From Glossina fuscipes (lineage: Eukaryota > Arthropoda > Insecta > Diptera > Glossinidae), in contig NW_023998476.1 of assembly GCF_014805625.2 (NCBI RefSeq), positions 62,001 to 126,000 on the forward strand: 64,000 nt of DNA. Direction: 5' to 3'. The notes under the pieces are model-generated. The model had not been told where the DNA came from, made no database searches, and was given only the letters and a program-made list of their open reading frames with translations. The position numbers were made by a program, and so were the translations under genes. Of this stretch, positions 35,440 to 47,699 are shown one piece after another (the first letter of the stretch is position 1; every line of letters starts with the position of its first letter).

Positions 35440-37797
35440 AATATTTACCTGCCCGGTAAAGCAGGGCTTGTATTTAAAATGTATTCAAACTGATTGCGTT
35501 TCAAATTTTTATCAAGCTAGTATTTTTAGTGGCAAACTTGTAACTGACGGACCAGAGAAACTCTGTGATAGACGAATTTAGTCATATTAAAATATCCTCC
35601 GTAAACTATGCTATAAAAAATTATTAGTTAGCTAAATTAGTATATATTCTCAACTATTTTCGTTCGTGAAACTTATCTGCCATGAAACGAATATAATCAC
35701 CTGCAGTGTATTTTTCCGTAATACTGCGCACCGTGTACACCGTGTCACTGTGCTTCAATCTCGCTCTCCTAATTGCACGTGTACATTGTTAAAAACTTTT
35801 AGCTTATCTCTTATTCTTTTCAATCTTTCCCTTTCTCTGCTAATTTAGAGAAATAAACAATCTATCTTCGAATTCTGTCAAATTAAAGGAAACGTTTATC
35901 AAGAATACTTGGAAAACTTCAATAAAATAAACGAGCGATTTTGGTGTTTGATACAATGCTTTCTTACGAGCCGCAAAAAAAAGCAACTGACACGAAAATG
36001 ACACCCAATCAACCAAATGCTTTGCAGGCTAGTAATGAAGACTTGAATCCATTCCGAATCACTTAAAAGTATATAACACAAGCTTCCAACTGCCACGCCC
36101 GTAAATAATCAAAGTGCCTAAAATAATGGCACTTTCTTAAGTCAATTAGCAGAGTACGTTATAATATTTATATATTCACTTAAAGTGATACGTAAAAAAT
36201 TCCTCATAAAATGACTGCTCTTTCTACTCATCACCGAAGGTCCGGGTGTATTCAGCACCTAAAATGGGTTATGAAAACTGCAAGGTCACTTCAGAGGCCC
36301 TGCAAAGTATATACATTCTTACCCAGTATCAATCCTGAACCGATTTAGTTGTGTTCGTTTGTCTGTCTGGATCACACATGTGTTTCTCGTGGTCGCAAAA
36401 AAGGCAAATATCGAGTTAAAATTTAGCAAAGCACATTGGAATATCTTTCACGCAGATTTGGCATTGAAAATGGGTCAAATGAGCGAACGACACACTCAAT
36501 GTAAATTGAGGACAACTCCCTTGTTAAAATGAAAAAAAAAAAACGTTTTTTTGTTCGTTACTATGTACTACAACAAATAAAGCAATAAACATTTGCACAT
36601 ATATTTTTCAAAAATGGCTTCAGTACTTCTCAGCCCTGCTCATCCATTATTATAGAAAATTCAAATTCCGTTCTTTTAGCAAAACGTTTGAAACGCTCAG
36701 AAAGAAGCTTTAGAGAACCTACAGCGTCAATATATTTTTGAACTGTATCAAATTCTGAGTCGATCTAAGCATGCTTGTCTGTTGGCGTCTCCGTCGATTT
36801 ATTTTATTATAGAGGGTTTCGAAGACCTAGGCATGTGGATCATATTTAGTAAAAAACAACCTATTCATTTTTATCTACTTTCCCCATCAAATATCGTAAA
36901 TGAAATCTCAATACCTTAGAGAGAAGCTCTGAAAGCTCTAAAAAGTTAAAAAATCTTATACAGAATGAAATTCGACTATACTAGACTACGTAGACTTGGG
37001 CCTAAGTTCTGTGCATTTAGCTTGGATGTCGAATCACTACTTAGCATCAGTGCCTTTCATAAAGTGCCACAAATTAGTCTTTGTTGCGATATAAAGGCTT
37101 AATTATTGTAGACAAATTTCCGTAATGACTATGTGCCTTGACGCCGGCTAAAGAGCAAACATCCGTACCAATTTTTTTTAAATCTGTTTTCTTTACTATT
37201 AAAGTCATTAGAATGTCTTCCCTCTAGTTATACTAAGAACAACAATCGGTACGTATGATTTATAAATTACTTGCTCTAACATAAAGTTTTTGTTGACAAT
37301 TGGGTTCTCGGGCCAATTCCTTATTTAAATAGATTTTTTAACTGAAAGTTTTCGCTGGGCGTATTCATTTCGCAATGTGGATGGCAAAATGTACAACATC
37401 AACTGAGTTGTTTACATTATATGAACTTCTCCATTAGCACCCCCCAAAAATTGAACTAATTCACTATGTTTGTAAAGTATTCATTGAGAAATATGCCAGA
37501 AAATATTTTTTTTAATTGCATTATTTTCATCATATTTCAAATCAGTTGAAAATTTTATAAGGACGCAGCCACATGCTATAAAAATTCGAATTTCTTTTTT
37601 CCATTTTCTCTTACAAAGCGGTCTACAGTTTTCTTTCAATTCAGTCAGCTTCTAATTGCAGAAACAACTAAAGTTTTAAAGATAAAAAGAAAGAAACCTG
37701 AAAAACGAAAACAGCAAGGCACAGAAAAAAATCATTAAAACGTTAGCAGAGCCTTCACAAACAGGAAAGGAAACCAAAACAAAAAAAAGTAAATAAA
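35440..37797. other. AT-rich intergenic region with repeat fragments
   Basis: Contains a repeat-D copy at about 36660-36790 (caaaacgtttgaaacgctcag, caaattctgagtcgat). No gene is seen. The 5' untranslated region and promoter of the 37798 gene probably lie in the last few hundred bases (AAAGAAAACCG-type purine-rich leader at 37670-37797), but I could not place a TSS. Confidence 0.45.
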
Positions 37798-39968
37798 ATG
37801 AATGCGGAGAATGGCGAGTCCAAACCTTTGGAAGAAGAACAAATTGAAGAGAAATCTAAAGGGCAGGTGGAAACACCGAAAATGCCAGCGCTCCCGGTAC
37901 CTAGCATTAATGGATTTAATACCGAAGAGTTTTTGGCTCGTGTTAACATGAATGAGAAAATTAATAACATTTTGCGATCGCCAAGAAAAACCCCTAACGG
38001 CGTTCGTCAACGTTCTGTGTTTACAGCAATAACGCCTTCATCAGTAAGTTTAGTATTTAAGTATCTTAGGAATATTTTCCATCTCACAAGTTCCTTTTGT
38101 CTAAAGGCCAAAGGGCATTTATTTTCGTATTATTCTCAAGTAGGTTTATTGAATATTCCATTTCTTAAAATTTAAATTTAAAACAAAAATCACTGATTAG
38201 CTCTTATATTTTTTTTTATATATATTTTTTTTAAATATGTTAGTAATCTGTTTATTATAGTCTCGTTTCAATGCAAGCGCGACACCATTTGTTTCGCAAC
38301 AACGAACGCCCGGAGGTGTCAATATGTCTTCTGGAACTGGCGGTATGACGCCAAAGGAGACTTCTACTCTCTCGGCAGCCATGCCAACAAGGCAGCTACC
38401 TATGCCGGTACATATGAGTGCCGCGTCTCCCCATCGCTATAGCGGTTACGAATCACCTTTAACCGGTCGTAGTGCTGGTATGACACGCGGCGTCTTCAAC
38501 GCTCGCTATCCGGTAGCACCACCGCCATCTCCAATATACAACTTCGAAAATGATGTGTGCAGAATGGTAAGCTTGTAAATTTTGTGTATTGGAAGAAATA
38601 TAATAATTAACGGTCCTTCTCTTTTTTTATTTATTTATTTCTTTTGAGACAGTTTCCGCAACCAATGCCTCCACCTCCGTACGCGATGGGACGTTTAAGT
38701 GGAAGTCATCGGGCAGTGGAATACGAAAATCCTACGCCGCCTCCATGCCCTGGAGCTGGACCGATTGCCATGACAAACGGCACTATTCAATTACGTTTGC
38801 GTGACGGAATACGGTACGATTATCTTTATTTATAACGTTCGTTAATTGAAATAAAGTTCACAATAAATTAGATTAAACGCATGTCCAACTCACATCTAAG
38901 CGTCTGGGAATTTCGAAATATGTATATGCTTTTCATAATTATTTCCTTTTTCCTAATGGCATTGCAGCATTGATATGACTTTGGACAAAGCGGTACGAGT
39001 ATTGAATCAACGCAGTATGGTGGCCATTGCTCTTTCTCGCAATTGCAGCAACTCTGCTTTAATTCATCCCAATGGGCGTATATTGCAGAGCGGCTCGAAA
39101 GTAGAAATCGTTACCTATGACGGCATGAAAACTAATAGTTATGTGTAAGTTTCACGTAAAAATCACTTAAGGAGAAATAAAAGCTTTTTTTTTATGGATA
39201 GACGTTACGCAAAAATGTGGTATAAAGGTGTTAGTTTTACCAGTGAATCTTGTGCCTTAATTTATCTTGTGGACACGGCCGGTACTAGGACTACCACAGA
39301 TACTTTTACTGATCTCACCAAGGACTATACGTTGACTGTGTTTTACGAGTAAGTAGAAACGGTTCTCTTACAGAGTATATTAACTTAGTAATTTTGTATT
39401 TTTTTCAACGCGATTTTCTAGTGACTCTCGTCATGGACCCTCTTATGTACAGGATGCTAATGAAGTTGTACAGAATTCAACTTATTCCTATACTGATGAG
39501 GGTACCGAGATTTATGAAATCAACGGTTTCCGTATTACCCAGGCAGCCGATGGTCTGGTTAAGTAAGTTTTGCTTAGTCGCCTGTTGAACTAATTAAAGT
39601 GATCCTGAAAGAGACGTTAATATTACGTTAACTTTAGGTTAACACGCACTCACAACAAGTGCTTAATACGCACCAGTCCAGGCAACGGTTCAGCTACATT
39701 GACTACTCCAGGAATACATTGTACAGCCTCTTTAGGCAAGACGTCTCATTTGTTTGTTAGGTAAATATATAAAATATATAGTATAGCGCATACTCTTTCG
39801 GTACTCTGTCATTTTGAAGAAGAAACGACAATACGGTTCATTAAATTTTATCTAAATATCTCTAGGCGTAATGAGAAGCGCATGCATTTTGATGGATCCT
39901 GTTTCATTGTAAGGAATGCGGGCCACTCCGCCGGTTTCAATGAAAATAACTTGCTCATCGTTTATTAA
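37798..39968 (+). CDS. Conserved-looking protein of unknown function (467 residues, eight exons)
   Basis: Exons 37798-38043, 38261-38566, 38653-38813, 38968-39144, 39202-39348, 39422-39562, 39638-39760 and 39866-39968; every junction is GT-AG and every phase agrees. The N-terminal 190 residues are acidic, then Pro/Ser/Met-rich (VAPPPSPIYNFENDV, PQPMPPPPYAMGRL), so probably disordered. From about residue 215 a compact, low-gap domain begins: IQLRLRDGIRIDMTLDKAVR, CSNSALIHPNGRILQSGSKV, TYDGMKTNSYV, then FTDLTKDYTLTVFYDDSRHG and EINGFRITQAADGL. It ends RNAGHSAGFNENNLLIVY. The pattern of short beta-like strands with HPNGR and YDG turns suggests an all-beta fold. No signal peptide or TM segment is seen. 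I do not recognise the family, so no function is proposed. The clean structure argues for a real, constrained gene. Confidence 0.85.
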
Positions 39969-40901
39969 TATGAAAGAGAAACCCAAGAACCCGTTGTAAG
40001 ATAAAGAAGATGAAAGAAAGAAAAATTGCTTAAAGCGCCCAAAAATTAACATTGAAAACAGCAAGTGACGTTAACAAAAATTGAAAAAAAGCAAAAGAAA
40101 AACAATTGAGATATACATATGTGGCGCTATTTTAGAGATCTGTTAATTGTTAGACATCTTCCCAATTTACAATTTCATCCACATTTTTTCATTAGCATTT
40201 TTGCAATATATTGAAACGAAATTTTAGTTTTCGAAAGTGTGTGCCCCCGAAATTTTCAAGTGTTAAATAAGTGTTCATTGTTGAGCATTAATTTGCCCTC
40301 TACTTGTGCGCGCCCCCTTTAATTTATTATTAGAGTTAAAATAATACCGCGAGAATAATGAAATATTGAATTGAAAAATGTTCAAAACGCGCCTATTTAT
40401 ATGAGGCCAGCATCATCAAACTACTACTAGGGCGAACACGATGATTCCGCAGATACCGCACACGGAACCAAATAACTAATAATGGTAGCTTCAATTCAAG
40501 TAAAAAGCTTAACAATGAAAAGAAAAAAAAAAACGAAAGAGAAAAAGGATAACTTGCCGTTTGGTTGTCGTTTGTAAAAAGAGTGAGTGGGAGTGGAAAG
40601 TTATCCCGTGAGGAAGCGTTTTTAGTGTCAAGTGAATGTCACAAGAAAAGTGTCGCAATTCTCGAAATAAATAAACCCTTTAAAATATAGAAACAAAGCA
40701 AAACAGTAACTTATCACGTTCGAGATAAACGTAACCGTAAACGTCAACGTTTTCGCCCCCCCACCCCCCGCCCCCTCCCTATCCCCCTCCATAAATCTTC
40801 ATCTTTTTTGGCCACTACCGTCTCTGTCTCCAACTTTGTCGTTTAATTACATAAAACTATTATACAATACTCATCTCTCTCTCTCTCTCTCTCTTTCTCT
40901 C

Positions 40902-40948
<47 letters not shown>

Positions 40949-42740
40949 CTCTCTTTCTCTTTCTCTCTATATATATAATTGTATAGATATCTATAGTTGG
41001 TGTATACTCTAAAAAACATACAATTCTTTTTGAGACTTTTTTTTTATATCTTTTTTTTTTCATCTCCACTTCAAGGATTTCTCAAATGTTACATAAAACG
41101 CTTATACGGTTGAATCATGCTAGCACTGTTACTTTTTTACTTAAATATGAAACACAAATTGTGATTTCAATGGTTACTTAGTTACTGTGATTAAAATACA
41201 CATTTTAGACTTGCTAACCCCAAAATTGACCCTTACATGTATAGATTATACATATAAGTTTGCGATTTATATTTTGGCTGTGCTTGTAACAAAATTAATT
41301 GAATTAAATCAAATTACGGTGTATTATGGAATTAATTTAAATTTGCGCATTTTTAAATTCGAACGATATAGATATGATGGTAAGTGTTAAACGGCTGGCG
41401 GCGACCACCCCAGTTGAAAAAGCTTTTGCAAATCATCTAATGAATATATGTGCGTAACGTTAATTAATTTAGTTGAATTCCATCGGAGAGAAACTCTCTC
41501 CCTAAAATGTATAATAATATAAAATCCATCTATGGAATATTAACTATGAGGACATTAAATAGATTTTGTGCTCAACTGAGTGCTAAATTAGATTAACACA
41601 AAGGCTAAAAGGAATATATGTGCATATATACATATATGTATGCAGTTTGGACGGATTTTGTGCATCCGTCAGAAGCAACACTAATGCATGGTTATTATTC
41701 TGTGCATTCAGTTATATCCACAAATACTCGCTTAACTATATATAACACATAAACGCCAACACGAAATCTTATTCATCGCAACGAAGAATGCACGAGTGTG
41801 TTTGGCCAGAGGTAGAATACAAGATATATCTATCTATGAAAGCAAAGTTATTGTTTGATAATATAACATAATATAGTCAAGTTTGTGTCATTTAAATTCC
41901 ACCTAAATTTCGAGCGTTGGATGGCACTGCTATACATATACTTAATATATACGTTTAAATTATAAAAAAGGTTGCATTCATTTCCGAAAAACTGTGCCAA
42001 AATTAAAATTTTTAAAACTATTCCTACCCATGGAGTTCGTCATTCTCATTCCTTTCTGCCATTACTTTTGAGGCATTGACACGCAAAGTGGAGTAAGTCC
42101 ATTTTGGGAAATAAAATGTCGGAAACATTTTCTGTTCATCCAGCTCGTTACTATTGTTCTGATTCTCAAACAGCGTATATATACATATATATTGACAATC
42201 GGGTGCAGCTCATTGTCAACATAGATCGTCTCGGAAAGAAAACATGTTACCTTCAAAAGATCTCGAAAAATGCGCGAAAATTTTGGGTTGAACATAATCA
42301 TATATAGGCAGCGGTCAGATGGACAGCAACATTGCACTTGACCTTTGGAACGAAAATCCGTTCCTCGTCTATCAATGAAACCACAAAATTAGCGAAAAAT
42401 TTATTAACTATGCATGGCTTGATAATAAACGATGAATAATTTCTGATATTTTAAAAGACTATAATTAGTTTTCCTACTGACAACATTGAATTTTTAGCAA
42501 AGTTCGCAACGATGTTAAATCTTTTTGGGTACTGTTATGAGATTGGATTGATTCTTCTCTATCTTATTTTATCTTTGCTATTGTCTAAAAGAGCTGTCGT
42601 TAACATTCGATTTATTCCGATGTCGAGCGTAAAATCTCTTGCAAAAAAAATTGTTCTCGAGTTACGTATTTCACCGGAAATATGAAGTAAAATACTGTTA
42701 CGAAAAGCACAAATTTAATACAAATAATGGATATACAAAG
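39969..42740 (+). other. Probable 3'UTR and intergenic region with C-rich and CT microsatellite tracts
   Basis: Follows the stop of the eight-exon gene. At 40755-40800 there is an almost pure C tract (cgcccccccc accccccgcc type), and at 40870-40970 a long CT repeat with interspersed CTTT. Several candidate polyadenylation words (aataaa) occur, for example at about 40665. No coding region is recognised up to 42740. Confidence 0.55.
40872..40968 (+). repeat. (CT)n microsatellite
   Basis: Roughly 97 bp of CT dinucleotides interrupted by TTT. The minus-strand reading produces a spurious Arg/Glu repeat ORF. Confidence 0.95.
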
Positions 42741-43124
42741 TCCATCTAATCTCGTTACATTTGGAAATTTCAAAATATTGGGAAAACAGTGATGTACAGA
42801 TGTTTGTCCGTCCGTCTGTCTGAATGAAATCTGTTCAGACTTGTATTCTGGTGTTTAATGTAAGCTTTTCAATTTTTGAAATACCTTGACGAAATCTGCT
42901 ACACTGACCTGTTTTGAACCAAGGACGAATGATATTCAAAACGAAATAATTGACGAACTACTTTTGCGACCACTCCCAAATAACGCTTTCAATTGACAAT
43001 GTTGTCATTAGGTGTCATTAATATTTCGGCATACTATAGATTGGTAGTAAATTTTGGGTTCGGTAGGCCAATCTTACCCTCTTTATAAGTACTCTCATGA
43101 AAAGTATGCTTGTGCAAAATATAA

Positions 43125-43614
43125 TTATTGGTATATCGCCACGGAAGACACTGGGATATGGTATTGAAAGGCTGGCCTTGCCAAACGATTACGTTTTCAC
43201 TTACATCCAATTCTAACTTTGACAATGTCTTATTTAAACTTATATATAAAGCAAGAGACGAAGGCGATGTTCAGCTATTAACGACTGATTTAATTGGCGA
43301 GGGTTTGACATTAGCTACAAATTTGGAACAACATTTTCTAATAACTAATAATCCTGACATGGAAGGATGTTTTGAAATTTCAACGTCATCTTAGTGTGAC
43401 TGAATATCATAAATCATATAAACATGATAAAGCAAAAAAGCAACAAGAACAAAAACAAAAAACAACAGGGGCCGTTAATAGCGGACGTAATTTTTGTCAA
43501 AACTCACAGTCAGGCCACAACTCCGACATATGTGACATATCTACTGACGACAGCACTTTTGGTCCAGTTCGTAATAAACCTGCACATAGTTGGGAAATTG
43601 GTTATTATTCGTAA
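43125..43614 (+). pseudogene. Unidentified ORF pair, probably one frameshifted coding segment
   Basis: Two overlapping frames read well: 43125-43394 (GWPCQTITFSLTSNSNFDN, LLTTDLIGEGLTLATNLEQ) and 43372-43614 (KFQRHLSVTEYHKSYKHDK, then a Lys/Gln-rich stretch and a Cys/Ser/Asp-rich end, HSWEIGYYS). They join naturally if one T is removed from the TTTT at 43370-43373, suggesting a single-base frameshift or sequencing error. There is no ATG at the start and no clear acceptor, so this is either an internal exon or a retrocopy. I do not recognise the protein. Confidence 0.35.
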
Positions 43615-44410
43615 TTTCAATTTCAATTTTCATAAGCTGTATTTGTGGACTGCGTTTTCACTGTACACTAATTTCATTTTTCTTTATATATAATAATAGA
43701 AACAAATTGTTTTCGTCTTATAAGTATGTAATATGAATGTCGTTATTATTTTTATTGTCACGGTTTTCACGGAAAATATTTGGAGTTTGTTTCAGCGTAC
43801 ACGAGTTTTTTAAGTTGTGGAACATATTTACCATATGTCGCAAGTACTTTTTTAAACCATTTTTTTTTTGGTCGGATTTCTAAGGAACGGAACTACCGTG
43901 CAGAAAAAGGCATTGCGTACATCTGCTTTGCTTACTTGATTGTTTAGTTTATTTGTTCCTCTTTGCATTGAGATTCTTATATTCACATATCAATGATATC
44001 ACAAGCAATTCATTCAACTGGCAAGGTCTTCGCAAAATCTTTGACGCTTTTTTATCTCTAAGTATTTTATTTAATGAGCGGGCGTGAAATCCACCTCGAT
44101 TCACAGTAATCTGAGAGTATTAAATGAGCGAGTCTGAAAACTACTTGTTAGATTGTAATGCGACTCCGAATTTGAAAGTATGAGAGTAATTAAATGAGCA
44201 ACTTGGCTTGTTAGATTGTAATCAATTCAATTTCTTCTTTTGTAATAGATTTGAGGCTAGCAGTCTATAAGGAAATTCTGGGCTACTGTGGTAGGAATTG
44301 AGCAATATTCATATTTTAGCAATGGTTTTTGCAATAAGTGGTCCGAGCAGTTTCTCATTAAATATAACCAGCACTTCTCAACCCTTCCAAAAAAAAAAAA
44401 AAAAACAATA
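43615..44410. other. AT-rich region with small local repeats
   Basis: Around 44070-44225 short blocks (ttaaatgagcg, gttagattgtaat) are repeated two or three times. No gene is seen. The second exon expected for the GGACT-like sequence was not found here. Confidence 0.4.
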
Positions 44411-44447
44411 ATCGTATCTCAAGAATAAATCTGCTTGAACTTACTCA

Positions 44448-44586
44448 TCCTTTTTTTCCATTCTTATTTCTTGTATTTCACGATCGTAATATTCTGGATA
44501 CTCTTCTAATTTATCTAATTTTTTCAACATTTTTTCATCGACTTCATAAACTTCACCTTCAACATTATGACACCACTTATGGTACG
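44448..44586 (-). CDS. Orphan exon of a gamma-glutamylamine cyclotransferase (GGACT/AIG2-like, Tina-1-like) gene
   Basis: The minus strand reads HNVEGEVYEVDEKMLKKLDK followed by LEEYPEYYDREIQEIR. This matches the conserved centre of GGACT/AIG2 enzymes (GEVYEVDxxML..LDxLEexPxxYxRE), which cleave gamma-glutamyl-amine bonds to release 5-oxoproline. The exon ends at a donor (GTAAGT, minus strand). The upstream acceptor at about 44587 is weak. The N-terminal exon with the YGTLKRG substrate-binding motif and the C-terminal exon were not found in several kb on either side, so it may be a partial gene or pseudogene. Confidence 0.55.
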
Positions 44587-44639
44587 GGCAATATTAAGGC
44601 AATGTATGTAGCACGCGGAAAGGCTTATGATAGACCCAC

Positions 44640-45210
44640 GTTTTATTATGCAAATCGATTGAGCCTGCCTGTCTGCCTGACGGTCTGACGTCTGTCCGTG
44701 TAAATTTATGTAAAGAGTGTTATATTCGAGACATTTTGATGAAATCTGGTACACTGATGTAGTTTAAACGATACCGAAAATGGTTGGGACTGGTCCACTT
44801 TTTCGACCATTCCCCCTAATGCCTTATTTTGAAAAGTCGTTATAATTTTTGGTATAATTGGTGTGAAAAATTTGGCAGCTTGGCTGAGGCAGCTTTTTGA
44901 ATCCCATTCTCATATAAATCTTCCTACTAAAACTGAATCTTTGTATAATAAAAAGGCATAATTTGTAACATTTCATGGTGAAAACTAGTTCACAATAGTA
45001 AATTGTTATGGATATCAATCTTACCGCATTCGGACCACATACGACTAATATTTGGATCAATATGCGGGCTTTTATGAAAAGTAAACCTTTACATGAAAAT
45101 AATGTGTAACTCTCGAAGTAGTATTACCAAAATGAGTGAATAATTGTATTAGACGAAATGGCATTGGGTGTTTAGTAGCCGACTTGACCGGCTATAATGT
45201 TCTTACTTCT
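44640..45210 (+). repeat. Dispersed repeat family C, copy 1
   Basis: Contains gagcctgcctgtctgcctga, a cgaccattccccctaatgcc block, gatgaaaactagttcacaat-like text, and cgacttgaccggctataat near its end. Diverged copies are at 56340-57360 and 60280-60690. Confidence 0.6.
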
Positions 45211-46120
45211 TTTCCTCTTTTACTTTTCCATCAACATGAAAGGTTAGGAGACTATCTAAGAAACAAACGGATAAAAAGATACGAAGAATCGAATGCACGG
45301 AGTCGAGTGAAACGAAATATATTGACGAAAAAAACACTGAACCGAGAAACGAAACAATATGACTACATTTTGTGAATATATCTATACTCGCTTAATTTTT
45401 CCTTCTTTGCTTACTATTCTATGTACTAAAAATAATAAAATTATAATAAATCATTAAATATTCTGTATCACCCTACAGTTATTCACGTAACGACTTTGGA
45501 AAATAAGATCTTCTATGGGAAGTACTCAACAACTATTCTAATCCGAACGATTTTCAATAACGAAATATAATTGTGCGTTCATGCTTGGGCCAAAATTCGT
45601 GAATATACCAAATTTCATCAATATATCTTAAAAAATTTGCCACCTGTAAGTTGAATACAAAGCAAACAAGGTGGGCAGACGGATAGATAAAAGAATATGG
45701 GCCTATCTTAACTGGGCGTAGCGTATATTCGTAAGGAGTAGAACGTTGAAAGTAATTTTATCGCAATAAAATAAAACTTAAAATTTCCTTCATTTATCTT
45801 CGCTCGCCATATAATACTATATGTATTGTGAAATTGAAAAAAAGCTTCAATGGTGATGGTAGTAAAGTCTTGGTCTTGTACGCCTGTAACGTTTTAAATT
45901 GTTTTAAATTAAAATTTTGTAGAATTACTTAAGGCGATATGCAATATTCGCTTCGGACTACAATAATTTTAGTATTAATTTTTTCGTTTGCAGCACGCTA
46001 TTAAAGCGAAATGATATTAAAGTTTGGCTATTATCCCTTATTTTAAAACACATATCACTTCGCAGTTAATTTAAAGCTAAACCAAGTATAAAAGCTCACT
46101 TTTTATAAATATACCTCAAC
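45211..46120. other. AT-rich intergenic with a repeat fragment
   Basis: 45560-45770 carries a repeat similar to 13340-13640 (taccaaatttcatcaatatat, gtgggcagacgg). No gene or RNA was recognised. Confidence 0.4.
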
Positions 46121-46254
46121 ATGTCAACTTTACCTCTGGGCGACGAGCCACCAAACATTGTATGCCCGCGGTGCGGGCAGTCCATATTGACGAAATTGGA
46201 CTATAAAGCAACTACCCGGACCTATATAATAGCTTTGATTTTATGTCTGATGGG
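46121..46254 (+). CDS. First exon of a LITAF-like (LPS-induced TNF factor) membrane protein
   Basis: ATG at 46121 opens MSTLPLGDEPPNIVCPRCGQ, containing the first CxxC of the LITAF zinc domain (CPRC), followed by TRTYIIALILCLMG, the start of the hydrophobic membrane-inserting segment. It ends in phase 2 at a donor-like GTGAGA. LITAF proteins sit on the cytosolic face of late endosomes and lysosomes, with the zinc knuckle split by the hydrophobic patch. The second half (WPC...CPNC-type) was not found downstream by eye, so the gene is incomplete as seen. Confidence 0.65.
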
Positions 46255-47527
46255 GTGAGACGCATTATCAATAATTTGCGAAAGATTTTTGTCAATAATT
46301 CTATATTTTTTTTTTTTTTTGCTAGCAATGTTCTTCTTTTATTTAGTACAATAAAACGATATATTAGAAAAACTTTGTCGAAGAGTATTAAAGTAAGTGC
46401 TACATGAGTCTCAAAAATATTTCGATTTGGGGAAAGCTTGAATATAATTCACTGTCAGTTTTAGATCAGCGAGCACGTTTCAATATGCTAGATCCAGAGG
46501 ACGGTTCTTCTCGTTTTTAGAATCCTACTATCGGAATTTGATTCGAAATAGTTTGTTGAGCTGAAAGAAGCGATGTACAGTGGTGTAAATGAACTTTATC
46601 GATAGCCATGAGTGTGGATCGCGTTTCATTTAATAGTAACGTGAAGCGTCCTCCTTTTCATTTATTTTCTAGGTCAGGATGTGTACATTCAGTGATAAAA
46701 AGAGAGAGCCAGATATGCGCATACTTGTTGAAACTTATTGCGAAAGGACGTACAAAACTTTCCGATCCATTTATTATCATTCCGAAAATTCATAACTTGA
46801 TCCTTTGATAACATCAGCAATAAAAAATCATCAGCAAAAAATCTATCTATCTATCATTTTTGGCGATTCGACGCCTTCACTGATTTTGGTTGATATACAA
46901 CTTCATGGCAGTTTTCCATATAAAAATTCCACTGATTCTGGTTGATATACAACTTCATGGCAGTTTTTCATATACAAATCTAGTCGTAAGATATTTTTCG
47001 CATAAACAAAACGTATATACAGGCATTCCCCGCTGAACACGGTTAATTCGGTTCTCGATACCTTTAATTTTGGTTTGAGATAACTTTTGAATATTCGTGA
47101 TTTTGAGCAAGTCGTCTTTAAGACTTGACTGATATCTATCTGTTAGGATGAAATTTGTGATTGTATGAATAAAACAAATATATTAAAGTATGTCTTGTTT
47201 TTGCACGTATGTATGTATGTATGCGTGTATGTACGTATGTATATATTCATATTCATCATTTTGTTTATTCATCTAAATTTTTTACAAATTCTGGTTTATT
47301 ATTATCAATATTGATATTCTCGATATTTAACGTTTGTTGAATATTCTCATTATTTTTTGATCAAACTCCGTATATCGGGATAACTGGACTATCGGAGATT
47401 CAACATAAACCAAATGTAAATATTTTACTTTCTTGCTGTAAAGCAACTAACTCGTTGCTTTGCGTTTTCATTAAATTGTATTTAACATACATTAATATAT
47501 GTTTTTCTAATTTTTATTATTACTTAC
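46255..47527. other. AT-rich region, small tandem duplication and microsatellites
   Basis: A block with tgattttggttgatatacaacttcatggc occurs at about 46880 and again at about 46932. A tgta/gtat microsatellite lies at 47205-47245. The rest of the LITAF-like gene is expected here but was not recognised. Confidence 0.45.
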
Positions 47528-47699
47528 ATGATTAGTCGAACCATTTAGGTTGTTTTGTTGTTCCGGGGGAGTTTGGAATGGTAAATCGGTTTCCACCGGT
47601 AAGGGCTGTTGTGAAACGGATGGAGATGGTTGTGGAAGCGTTGGGCCCGTTCTATTACGGAAACGGGCCAAAGCACTTCTTATTCCCTCCGTATTGACA
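47528..47699 (-). CDS. Orphan coding exon, unknown gene
   Basis: The minus strand has acceptor ..gatag at 47701-47700, an open frame NTEGIRSALARFRNRTG followed by a Pro/Gln/Ser-rich stretch (PTLPQPSPSVSQQPLP, LPFQTPPEQQNNLNGSTNH), and a consensus donor GTAAGT at 47527-47522. Length 172 nt, phase 2 in, phase 0 out. The strong donor and lack of stops suggest a real internal exon of a long minus-strand gene, but no partner exons were found and I do not recognise it. Confidence 0.45.

Noticed and set aside
39394..39588. Plus-strand ORF over exon 6 of the 37.8-kb gene
   Set aside because: Wrong frame; the supported frame joins neighbouring exons in phase.
40860..41069. Minus-strand ORF made of Arg/Glu repeats
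   Set aside because: Translation of the CT microsatellite, not a gene.
45136..45375. 79-codon plus-strand ORF with a basic C-terminus
   Set aside because: It overlaps the end of repeat C and shows no family motif or splice context.
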